64,000 nt of DNA, from positions 62,001-126,000 of the forward strand of contig JAKTTT010000040.1 in assembly GCA_030581615.1 (NCBI GenBank). Reading direction: 5' to 3'. Source of the DNA: Alloascoidea africana (taxonomy: Eukaryota; Ascomycota; Alloascoideomycetes; Alloascoideales; Alloascoideaceae). Shown here piece by piece: positions 21,185 to 32,614 of this stretch (positions are counted from its first letter, which is position 1; every line of letters begins with the position of its first letter). The notes beneath the pieces were generated by a model, which saw only the letters and a list, made by a program, of their open reading frames with translations, was not told where the DNA came from and searched no databases. Position numbers and translations under genes: made by a program.

Positions 21185-24083
21185 GTCTTGGTGGTGAAGA
21201 TATCAAATACTAGCTCATTTCTCGCTGTATTTATATGTTTTCCGTTTGTATATAGAAACATGGCTGTTAGTGCTTTAAGGTTGATTATTAGTCTCAGGAA
21301 TGGATCGAGAACTTGTCCAATTGATGGCATGTTCTGACTTTTCTTATCAATGTTCAACTACTGTCTCACTTTTGTCCTAGTCTTGTCCGTCTTCAAAGGT
21401 TGAGCAAAAGATCAAAAACATCTTTCCCGTCTTTTATAAGTGATTGCATTTTTGCCAAGAGGAAGAAGTTTTAATGGTAACACATCTCGGTTCCTAGCTT
21501 TGTTAAAGTATACCGAGGTGAACAAGAATGCTAAGCATTGGAATAAATAGCGAAAAATGATGATATCTGCAGTATTTCGGATAATCTCCTATACTGAGGT
21601 AGTCAAGAAAATTTTATAACTAGACTAGGATTATGAGTATCTTACTAGACTATTTGATATCAATCCGTACAAAAGTATAAAATTAGTTTAAACTAATGCT
21701 CCGTGCATCAACATTGTAAAAGGATGAATAGTAACCATAGATCTTCCTTAAATCTTGCAGCAAATCCTAGATCGTTTAAACTCAGGCCAACGATTTTAAC
21801 AACCGATAGATTTTGACCTTCCGGTTGACTCTCTGCAAGATAACAAAGTGTACTGTGAAGGGTTCGAGAAGGCGAGAGCTACAAACAACACTATAATCGT
21901 TGATTCTTCCCCATAAGGGGCAACAATAGATGGGCTACTTATATAGACCTATCTAAGCCTCACTACTAGATAATGAGGAGATAACCCATCCGAGACTAAC
22001 ATACTGAGTTAAATTGAAAACTTCTTCAAGATCTATATTTCACGCAGAAACTAAAAAATTACTAAAGGAATATACCTGGCCATGACAAAAGTAGTTGGTC
22101 AAGTTTCTTTCTTCTAAATCTATCCTTCTACAAGAGAAATCTCTGAAGAACTTGACATTCTGAAAGTCAATCAGTCAGGGTACTGCATACAACAGAAGCC
22201 CTGCATGAAATCCGCAAAAAGAGGAAAAACGTTCTTGATTTCAAAATTCCGAGTAATTTAGGCAAGGATTGGCCTTTTTCTATTTGAGGGGTATAGTAGT
22301 TAGCACATTAAGATCTACTTGTGGGGACAGCCTATCTCATTTTGAATGAGAGGATTTTAACCAAACAGAACAGATGTCGCTTAACTTTTGAGGATGCGTG
22401 CCTTTTTGGATCTCCAAAGATTAGTTCGAGATTTTAAAAGAAGAAGCACAACATATAACCAATTGATGTGGATTGATAGATAAACAATACTAAACCCAAG
22501 CTCTATTCTGGGTCAAATTTCGTTCTACAATTAGTAGGCGGGGAAGGAATATCTTCATCGGTCTCTGGTTTCAAACAAGGATTATTTTTGAAGTCCGCCC
22601 TGGACTATGGGCTCTCGGGTTAGTTACAAACATCAAATATAAAAATTTGGGATATAAAGTTAAGGGAGTTGGTTTCTAAACTTGTAACACCATTGTCATA
22701 AGCCATGGGGAAGTTAGGAACCAGCCCTTGTTGGACTGAGACACATTGGCTAATCCGTACAAAAGATGAGCTGACTAACTAAAACAATGGAGATTCAACA
22801 ACAACCACAAATTCGAAAAACATGCTGTATTTTTGATCGATTCCTAGACAAATTTTTATTCGGCAAAAACAATGTACACGATTGATTATGTTCAAGTGGT
22901 GATGGTCTTGGGATGAATGTCCTTGGAGCCAAGTCAAGACAATGACAATTCTATCTCCGTCATTAGTCTTACTTGTAACTATAGAGTACAATGAGTACGA
23001 ATTATCTATCAAAGCTGTATTTCACTGAGCTAACGATCAGCATCTCTGAAAATCTGTTCTATCTATTAAGAGGTTGAAGCGCTTACATTGATTTTTTGCT
23101 ACTGGAACCACTTCAACTAAACAGAAGAGTCTGTTAGGATACGGAGGTCCCTACCTCATGGCGTCCCGGTTTTAGCCGAGGCATTCCTCTATATAAATAG
23201 CCTAGTAGTTCCTACCTAACAATAGAGGAATCATCAAGAAAGTGTGTGAACTGTGAACGTATAGCTTCCCGAACCCTTACAGAGTCAAGTTAAGTGCTAA
23301 TATTAGTAAAACTTCCTGTCAATATATCATGAGCGTTCTGAAATAATTTCTGGGAACTTGGGAGGATGTTGGTCATTGAGAGTCGAACAAGGTTGGCAGT
23401 GACTGTTGGAGACAAATTTTAAGGTGAGGATGAGCTGTTTATTGGGAAGTCCCTGATCAGAGCCATCCACAACCCCAACTAATGGATATTGAACACAGTT
23501 AACACATCCATTAGAGGACATGAGAAAGTTAAGGTGTCAGGAACCATTATACAATTAGAATAGACGCTCTATTTATGTTTACAACGGATTGTATACTTCA
23601 GAAAATGTCTAATTCACAATGATTGAACAATTGATACAGCTTTCAGTTTGGGATTTATCAGTAGAATACTCTAGTAATTATTTTGTACATAGGCTCAAAT
23701 ATTCGAGCATTAATCGAAAGAAGAACTTGCTAGAAATAATTCGAGAATCGGTTCCTTGCGAAAGGTAGAGATCCATATCAGATTAAGTTCATTTTCCTCA
23801 AGAGGTAGCGTGCTGTGCACCTAAGCTAGATTGAATCGTCTACTATGTAAAGGCCAAAAGCAAAACACTTCAATAAGAACACAAGTATTTGGTCTTTCGG
23901 ATGTATTTTTTTTCAACGGCGTACTTGCAGTATTTTTGGTGCTCATTTCAAGTTTTTTCTATAATGTGTGGGTTGAGAGCCTTCTCTTCATCATGATAAA
24001 CACGTGACTTTAATATCATCACAATTTTTTTCAGAAAATCGCTTACACTGTATTGTACTTTTCAGTTGTCAACCAGAGCTCAA
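21185..24083. other. 2.9-kb gene-poor intergenic region
   Basis: The longest gene-free stretch in the window. It holds the promoter of the carboxypeptidase (left) and of URB1 (right). Open frames are short and unconvincing. Two TATA-bearing segments (near 21930 and 23190) have a similar layout, and a 90-bp segment at 23132-23221 is bounded by TGTTAGG and CCTAACA. Confidence 0.4.
24001..24006. promoter_or_regulatory. CACGTG E-box upstream of URB1
   Basis: CACGTGAC, a match to the Cbf1-type site, about 80 bp before the URB1 ATG. It matches sites before RPL26 and DED1 in this window. Function is inferred from the motif and position only. Confidence 0.5.
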
Positions 24084-27000
24084 ATGTTCAAGAGAAAGCT
24101 CGATGGAGAATCTGATGAAACAGGTTCTTACAATCAGAAAGATAGTATAGTCGGAGGTATTCTGGATGAACTTGGTAGGCTCCTAGTCGAAATCAATAGT
24201 AAAGAGCAGGTCTCCGATCTCAATGAGCTTGTTTCGTTCTTTGAAAAAGGTTGTGGTGAGCAACTACTTCAGGCATGGGGTTTTTATTCTCAGGTATGTT
24301 GTTTTAGGTCTCTACTATGACATAGATTTGCTTCTAACTTTTACATAGGGAAACGATCATTCCAATGTTTTGCAAACTACAAAAACCCTGAAACGATTGC
24401 TTTCGACATGTTCTAAGCATTCTATTTTACAGCAACACGGAGCAAATCTAATTCAATCAATGCTCGAGTCGCAAAACACAAAGAAAATTATCTATCGATC
24501 TATCTATGCATCAAGGCCTCTGGTTACTGGTAGAACTTTTGAGCTGCTCGAGACGATAGTAAAATTTCAAGATGGAAAGCTAGTGAACTTCTTTTACTCC
24601 CAGTTCGATATGGATTTAAAACCGATACCCCAGATTTTAACTCCAAATAAGAATAGTGCTCCTGGGTACAAGTCCGAAGAGTATTTTCAGATGAGGAACT
24701 GCTTTATTCATTTCATAGCCAGCTTTCTGGAAAACGGAAGCTCAGTGATAAGAAATGACATCATTCAACAGCGCAAGTATTGGAGACTAATTTTCAAATA
24801 TCTGTATCAAGATAGTGCTATTTTGATATCTCGTTTGCTGTCAATCTTAAGGAAAAGTGTTTTGGAAGATCCAAACTTTCGGGTTGCCTCAAAAGCCAGG
24901 TTTTTCAATGATACAGTGATGACAAACTTGATTCGCCTCTATAAACGAGAAGACTCCCTTGTCGAAGAGTTGGAAAATGAAGAAAAGACAACGATTTTAG
25001 TTTCTGATATAGTTCACAAGTTTATGAAAACCCTATGTACTGACTCGAAGCTGGGAGTTCGCTTCTACGATAACGCATGGTACTTTCCTTCTTCTTCACT
25101 TTCACTAACACCTCATTCAACCGAGAAGTCTAAAGAGCACCAAAATGTCCCAAAAATTCATAATAGGCTTTTATTATCCGTTCTGAAAAATTTGAAACCA
25201 TGGGAGGGCGAACTGCAACTGAGTTTAGCGTTGGAAATACTAAAGGCATCTCCTGAATTGGTAGCACCATATATGGTTGAAGAGGCTAAAACTTCGTTTG
25301 ATCCCAAACTTACATCTTACTGGATTTCTCATGTGGTTTTGTATTCCGCCATTCTTCAACTGCCACTGCCAGAGTCGCTTCATAATCACAATGATGGCGC
25401 TAGAAAGCTACAGAATATCGCTTCAACCCCGCCTCCATTAGAAAACGTTCTTGAAAATATATGTCCTATGCCTTTGTCTAAATCGGCCTTGACAAAGGCT
25501 ATATTATCCGACCATCTGCTGATCAGGCAGTATGCTTTCCAATTAATCATACTAATACTCCGAAAAGCAACACAAGTTTTCTATCTCTATGACTTGAAGC
25601 GCAAATATTACGATGTGGAACGGGAAATAGAGGCCACCAGTTGGAAAGCTGCTAAAGCGGAGCTAAGAGAGAACATTTATACAAGGCTACCCGATCTTTC
25701 GGTTTTCTTTACTTCTTTGAAATCGGTGGTGGAGAAAGCTCAGGAGGATGAGAGTGAGGAGCGCGAAAAGCCTCCTTTACTGCAGTTCACGATACTTCAT
25801 ACGATAGTGGTTTTTATGAAAACATTCCCGAAAAGCACACTTTCAGTGAACACTCTGTCATCATCATCAGGCTCATCATCATCCGCAACAGCTAAATTTC
25901 AACTTCCCAAAAAGCTTATTGACTTTTGCTATTCAAAATCTGGTTACTCAAAATTTGAGCTCCTTGTCCTGGAGCATGTATTGAAAATTCAATCTGATTT
26001 GAGTGGTGGTGCAAGATGGTGGAATCCTCAATCCGGGGCCAGCTTATCTCTTGCAACTTCTCTATTGCAGCTTAGTTCTCGGATAAGAACGAGTGATAAT
26101 ACAAGCGGGGATATAAATGGAGAAACGAAGGTAGAAAAGCATCAGATCAACAAAGAGGTTGCTGCCTTATTGATCCAAATGACAGACAAGGGCTCGCCAG
26201 GACATTTGTTTGACGATCACCAACTAGTGTCGGGAGTCCACCCTTTAATTCACTCCCTATCTATTTTCACATCGTTTATGCTCTCCAGGAAAGAATATTC
26301 AAAAGTAAGAGACTTTGCAACTACAAAACTCTGGAAGTTGATTGACGAATCAATTGCCAGGTGCATGAGAATGCCCTTCAAATATATTGATCAGCTCCGA
26401 GAAACTCAGCTCGAGTTAGACCGTACGGAGGAATATGTTAGTCCATTTTTTGTGACTCTATTGGAACAATGGCCTTTTGTCATCCAACAATGTGGCAAAT
26501 CTGGGGAAGGGGAAGCGTTTAGTGAACAAAATACGAGCACTTTTATAAAGCTACTCAAGAGTTGGTTGTTTCTCTACATTCAATCATGTTGTGTTTGTGG
26601 AGAATCCAGGCCGGTTTTTAGAGGATTGCTTCTAAAATTCTCTGCCTTCGAGCCTAGAGAAGTTGAAGAGGGTCTTACCAATAACCGCTCAAACTGGTGG
26701 AGCGTCAACTCATTTTCCATTTCTGATCCAGCCGTTTTAAGCTCTACATTTGAAATAATTCTCACTTCCGATTTGACGGCATTGGCAACTCGAACAGAAA
26801 TTCTCAGCTCTTTTGAGTTATGTGCTGGAAGGTCTAGAATTCAGCAGATTATAAGCGATTATCGTGAAGGTCAAAATGCCAATAATAAAGAAACGCTCAA
26901 ACAGTTGTTGACAATTATTGGGTCGACTGCAATTAACGGAAAAGAGGTTGAAACGGTACTTCACCCAACCTTCTGGGGCAACATTTTTGTCGCCGATAAG

Positions 27001-29829
27001 TCTGGACTTGAAAATCACTTGAAAGTATACTCCTCTACTCTATTAATGAATATTTTCTCCCAGCTTATAGAGGAGGGAGTAATAACCAGATCAGCAATCG
27101 ATGTCTTTGTGAATCGTCTACAAGAAGTAATGCTGCTGATACTAGAACTACCTTGCTTGAACCCAGATTTGACAATGTTTGTAGAAAATGGTTTACGTAT
27201 AACGAGCCCAGAATTATTGGTCACATTGTTGAATTCTGCTTGCCATAAGAGCACTGGAAGTGTTCAAGAGCTCTTTATCGTGGAATCTTTATCCGCCATT
27301 TATGAAAAAAAGTACAGCGTCTCTGTTCTATCTTCTCTCACTTCAGCATTAAGTCGGCTCCCCAGACCCGATGTGTTTGACCTCTGTAACAGAATTCTGG
27401 ACAGACTAGAGATAGACTTTGCATCTAAAGTTTCGAAATTGGAGTATGAGCAGATCTTGCGCATTTGTTTGGAGCACCTCTCCGACAAGCATAGTTGTCA
27501 ATTGGTCTGCTCCATAATTTCAACACATCCAGAAGCGCTTACAGATAATGTTGTTTCTATCCTGCAAACGACTCTAGAGTCTCAAACACAGAATGATGCG
27601 ATAATTTTCATTGCCGCCCATATCAGTAAAGGCAAGGGAATGGATAATACAATAACGATTGATAGACCGATCTTGCATTCTCTCCTAAAGAGTGCAACCA
27701 CAGAAGCAATGAAAATGATTACGAATGAAGTTTCAGGGTTCACAGAACACACAGAATTGCTGCTTCTATTCCAAAACTCGCTTAGGTTTCTGACTGCCGA
27801 TGACATTGAGATGTGCACACGTTACGCGCTGAGAATACCAGGATTGGCAGGCATCTCCCCTCAGGTCTGGGAGTATTGCTTTACAGTAGTCACAAAAGGA
27901 AATGGATTAACGGCTGAAACGGAAAGCCTTCTACAGAAATTAATTTTCAAAGTCGTTCTCTATTTGACAAGACACCTCTCTGAGGATCCAAACTCAGAAC
28001 CACTTCCTGAAAATGTTCTAAGCATTATAGTTGCCTTTAGCAAATTTGTGCTGAAAATTGAAGAAAAGGCCTTCAAGAGGCTCGTACTTGCAGGCACATG
28101 GAGTTATATCAATGCTTTGATTGAAGTCGGGTTTTCAGACTGGGCCCACGTTAAAGAGATTTTGGAATTAACAAAAGCTCTCATTTGCACTTCTGCAAGC
28201 GTTAAGAGAGGATCCGGAAATGCATTGGGATACACGAAACTACTTCAGATTTTACTAAATAGTCCAAAGAATGCTCTTTTGCAGATCAATAACAGGACTA
28301 TTGCTGAAGAAGATTCTTCTGAAATCGAAAAACAAAAAGGTTTAGCCTTCGAGACTAGTTTAAATATCCTCGAGCTTTTCTTGCTCAATCCTAAGGCGGC
28401 ATCTAACCGATCAGTTCAGGATAGAATCATTTTGTTTTATAATGGTACGTTGAATCCAGAAGATTTGGTGCTTTTATACATTCTCCAGAAGATTGAAGAT
28501 GCTACGATGGAAAGCTGGTTGCAAAATTCGACAACTGTTGCATTAAATGTAATCCCAGATGAATCTTTCTATCCTGTCGATAGCCGTCAATTCATCAACA
28601 AAGAGCCAAATGGAGTTGTGAACATAACATTTTTGAAATCACGAGTGCAATCTACCTTAAAGCATTTCTGTATTGAAAAGGTTGAGTTTCCGTCCTCGTT
28701 TTCAACCCTATCAAGTGTAACTACTTCCCAATTCATCAAGGAAACAAGTGCTTTTTATAATCATCTTACTATTTCAAATAATCATTATTGCTACAATCCA
28801 AAGTTTTTCCTTTTGGTGCTGGCAAACTCTTCTTTTTTCAAACTCGCCAATGATAGTGAAGTCTTGGAAAAAGGGAATAGAACCAGTGGAAATGAGAACA
28901 AGAGATTGAAAAAGAGTAGCGTTGATATTAATGGCTTGGTGGAGACTGGATGCCTCGAAATTCTTTTGACCTGTCTCTGTTCAAGAGATTTGGATGTTGT
29001 GCAAATCGCAAAACAGATAATCAGCGCTATCGTTTCTGGGATTGAAGATTCAAAATTTAAAGAGCGAGATTTGCTTCGAGTTCTTTTGATAAAGATTTTG
29101 GTCTCGTTCATGGAAGACACTAGAGATCAAACGGATGCCACTATAACTACAAAAGCAAGAGATCGGCTAGATCCAGTTGTGGCAATCCAGCTCACTCGAC
29201 TTGTTCCCATTCTCGCAAACCCTGGTAGTTTCTTACATCCCTTGGCTATATTTTATCTCTTTCGCGGTCCACTTTTAAAGGAGAACGCAATTCCTATGTA
29301 CGATCAAATTCTCAATGACACCCAAGCTCTATCCACAGATGACCAATACTACCGCCAGTTATCGTGGATGATAGAGGGCTTGGAGTGCTCGGTGAAATCT
29401 GAAGAAGATGTTGGCATCCTCTCCAGATCGGGCATTATCGAACAATTACAGAATTTTTATCTGTTTGCCCCTTATTTACCAGCATATCTACGAACAAAAC
29501 TCAAAAAGGTATTGAGTTTAATTCAAGAAATTGAAAATGGGCCAAACGTTTTGGTGACTAGATACGCGGGCTTTGCAACCTTGGATATCGAGTTACAGCG
29601 TCTCAATTCCCATGTTTTTCAGCCTTTAAATTTGCTCCAGCAGAACAATAGAGAAAAAGGAATGACTGAGAATGGTAAATTGCCAGTAGAACTAATCCAG
29701 GAAAACAAGCTCATGATTGCGAAGCAGGCTGCTAGGTATTTGATCAATGAAGACCGAAAGAGACTTTTGGAGTGGACGGGAGAATCAAGCGCTGAACATT
29801 TGATGAAAATCTACTCCGATTCCCTATAA
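24084..29829 (+). CDS. URB1: Urb1/Npa1, 60S pre-ribosome assembly factor
   Basis: Large nucleolar protein needed for early 60S subunit assembly. Two exons: 24084-24293 and 24349-29829. The 55-nt intron has a GTATGT donor and a TTCTAACT branch; the junction falls between codons. The product is 1896 residues (S. cerevisiae Urb1 is 1764). The splice joins QAWGFYSQ to GNDHSNVLQTTKTLKRLL, which is the Npa1 N-terminal pattern, followed by IIYRSIYASRPLVTGRTFELL. The remainder is predominantly helical and repeat-like, as expected for this family, and ends near VLVTRYAGFATLDIELQRLNSH. The start is the first ATG (MFKRKLDGESDE). A CACGTG box precedes it. The frame is intact along more than 5 kb. Confidence 0.93.
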
Positions 29830-30057
29830 GCTTGTATATATTTCATTTATACCTGTATTATAGTATATAGGAACTGAGGACTACGAGGAGGCATAGTCCA
29901 TCTTTCACTTTTAGTCTAATGTGGCTTCGGCATAAACGTGGAGACGTCGTGTGCACGAGATCGACCTCCAGTCTCCCGGAGTTCACTTTTCTCCAATTCC
30001 TACTTGCCTAACGGATTCCTTCCTTCCCATCACGCCTAACCACAACAACACGTTACA

Positions 30058-30926
30058 ATGTCTGTTGCTGTAAGTACACTTGCTTTTTTTTTGCTTGAGA
30101 AAGATTGCTTCAAATGTGGACCGGATTATATGAGCATTGGCGATTCCATCCGGTTCTCGGCGACTTGTCCGGCCTGGTGGTTGGAGGTCGCAATATGAGC
30201 CTGTCTTATTGGCTGGAATTTGCATTTTCCAGGAAACCTCTATAGACATTGGAAAATATTCAAGTTTTTCAGAGGATTTTGTTTTTGAAAGAGCTATTTG
30301 ATTGGAATTGGTCAATTAATTTTTTATTATGTTGTGTTTTTCGCAAATGGGATTCGTCACCACCGTTTGAACCGGCTGTTTTTTTCTTTGGAGGTTACTA
30401 ACTCAATTTCTAGCGTCCTGCTGCTCTTAAACTCGACTGGTCCAAAGTGATCTCCTCTCTTGGACTGACAGGAGCTACTGCTGCTTCCTTGACAGCTTTC
30501 AAGAAGCGAAACGACGATGCTCGTCGTAGAGTCAGCGAGTTGAAGAACCACCCAACCACAGTAGACTTTTCTCACTACAGATCTGTCCTCAAGAACCAGG
30601 ACATTGTTGATGAGGTTGAGCGTGCTTTCAACAACTTTGCCGCCGTTTCCTACGATGTTTCTAAGCAGATCAACACAATCGAGTCATTTGAAGCAAAGGC
30701 ACTTGAGAACGCAAAGGAGACCGAGACCAAGGTATTGGCTGAACTCGAGGAACTGAACTCTACTTTGGCCAACATTGAAACTGCTAGACCATTTGACCAG
30801 CTTACCGTTGAGGATGTTGTCAAGGCTAGACCAGACATTGACGACAAGGTCACCGAGATGGTTAAGAAGGGTAGATGGAGCGTTCCCGGATATGCTGAGA
30901 AGTTTGGCGATGCTGCTGTTATGTAA
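30058..30926 (+). CDS. ATP7: Atp7, subunit d of mitochondrial ATP synthase
   Basis: Peripheral-stalk subunit of the F1Fo ATP synthase in the mitochondrial inner membrane. Two exons: 30058-30069 (only four codons, MSVA) and 30414-30926. The 344-nt intron has a GTAAGT donor and a perfect TACTAAC branch eight bases before the TTTCTAG acceptor. The product is 174 residues, the same length as S. cerevisiae Atp7. It begins [16 protein letters not shown] and contains the helical core ([20 protein letters not shown]) and the end PGYAEKFGD. The tiny first exon is also a habit of highly expressed yeast genes. The gene lies 228 bp after URB1 on the same strand. Confidence 0.96.
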
Positions 30927-31342
30927 ACAAAAGGAATTTTTGGACTTTTCTAGCTAATCGATAGAATAGAAACCGTGGAAATCTAAAAAATGATTAAATT
31001 ATAAAAGCGTTGCAGAACAACAACAAGTAAATTCTAAGCTGGTTTGTATAGTAGAATTGTGCTTTCTGTCAACTTGCAACTATCCTTCGAGATTTGGTAC
31101 AGTTGGTGTTGTCGCCAAAAAGGGAAACAGCCACACACTCCCTCGAACCTAATTGTTGGTCCACATCTATTTCACAAGCACCAAACAATCATCATATTTT
31201 CACGGCATGGGATTAGTATGTTATTAGGCTGGGTTGGAACGAGCAAAGAATAGTTTACAAGTGAGCTAACGGTTTGAATGAAAAATGGAATGCATAGACT
31301 AGACGATTTGCACATCTGTCATTTGACCTCTTCCTTATATCT
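30927..31342. other. intergenic between ATP7 and the small membrane protein gene
   Basis: About 416 bp, AT-rich, holding the ATP7 3' UTR and the promoter of the next small gene. No other feature was recognised. Confidence 0.5.
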
Positions 31343-31725
31343 ATGCTTCTTGCAGCCATTAGGCGAACAACAGGATGGCGGTAGGTAATCTAATCGAGCA
31401 ATAAGAAAAGATCATATTTGATAGACGAATACTAAACTTTTGTCTTTTTTATCTTTTGAATAGTATCATAAGTCACAAACTTAAGAATCCTACGGCGCGA
31501 ACCTGGCTTGTGAGATATTTAAAGTTCGGAGAGTACTTGCTGAATGTTTGTGCTGTGTTTGCAAGCCAATCTAGCTATTTTGTACAGTCTGGGGCACTAA
31601 TTAAAAGCAGAAAAGAAGAGAAACAAAAGAAACTGGAAAAGAAGGCCGCGGACACTGATCTATTTGCTCCTACTGAAAGTGAAAGTGATGAAAACGATGA
31701 CGCAGAAATGGTGGCTGGAGCCTAA
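31343..31725 (+). CDS. small protein with one hydrophobic segment, unknown function
   Basis: Predicted 99-residue protein of two exons: 31343-31380 and 31464-31725. The 83-nt intron has a GTAGGT donor, an ATACTAAAC branch and a TTGAATAG acceptor. The start at 31343 is the one that keeps frame across the junction; an ATG at 31375 would not. Layout: a basic, amphipathic N-terminus (MLLAAIRRTTGWR), a moderately hydrophobic stretch at about residues 33-51 (YLLNVCAVFASQSSYFV), a Lys/Glu coil (SRKEEKQKKLEKK), then an acidic tail (ESESDENDD). I do not recognise the family. The basic start and single membrane-like segment would suit a mitochondrial membrane protein, but this is a guess. It lies between ATP7 and a permease gene. 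Confidence 0.6.
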
Positions 31726-32614
31726 ATAAAGAGCATGATCTTGAAGGTGTGAAATATAAGATTATCATTGTCTAAAGGCCTTGTTTTGGGTAGGGAATTT
31801 TCCCATGCTTTGAAATTTTATCGACGGATAAAAACGGAACTACAAATATTGGGGAAAATCTCTTTGATGATGAGATTGTGTGGGCTTTTCGTTTTTGGTA
31901 TTATTACCCCTGAGAGATTAGAGTTTATTACTTGGATCTGAGTTACCCTCACTCGAATTGGGCAAGTGAGATTTGCTATTGTTGCTTCTCTTTTATCAAG
32001 CGCTTAAACTTGAATCATAGTTTATCTGTTAACAGTCGTTCTAAATATTTCTTAAGCTTCAGTGGACTTGAATTCTCAAACAAAGCTCTATTCACAAGTT
32101 TATTGCCAAAAATGGAAAAAATAGTTTGTAAGGTGATCTCTGTACAGCTTTCACCACTACAACTGAAATCGCATAGAGCTTCATTTTCTAGTGCACATAA
32201 AGAGCTTGGTTAAAAGTATTGCTAGTCAAAAATTACTGCTCTTATTAAAAGTAAAGCATCTTGCCTACTCCGTTGTTTCGTCACCAATTTCAATGAGTTA
32301 CTGTTCTACATCTAAGATGAGATTCCTGCTCAAACACTCAAAAAAGCTTGTAACACGCTACTCCAAAATCTAAAGGAATGTAAAATACGATCCCGTTACT
32401 GTAACCTTACCAAAATTCCCCTGGTTTCTACACACAACTAGCTCATAGCAACCTGAACATGCTAAAGTGATGGCGAGGTCAAAGATAAAAAAACAACTTT
32501 GTTTATAGAAATCAAAATCAAAATTATCATTATCGTAAAAGTTGTTTATACGTCTTGTGTCACTTGAGAATGATGAGAACAAACACAAAAAATAAAAAAA
32601 CAGCTAAAAGTCCT
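31726..32614. other. convergent intergenic region
   Basis: About 890 bp between the small membrane protein gene and the 3' end of the permease gene. AT-rich, with short open frames that lack family resemblance. No RNA gene seen. Confidence 0.4.

Noticed and set aside
31375-31380. ATGGCG as the start of the small spliced gene
   Set aside because: With the GTAGGT donor it leads out of frame into a stop after the junction. The upstream ATG at 31343 keeps the frame.
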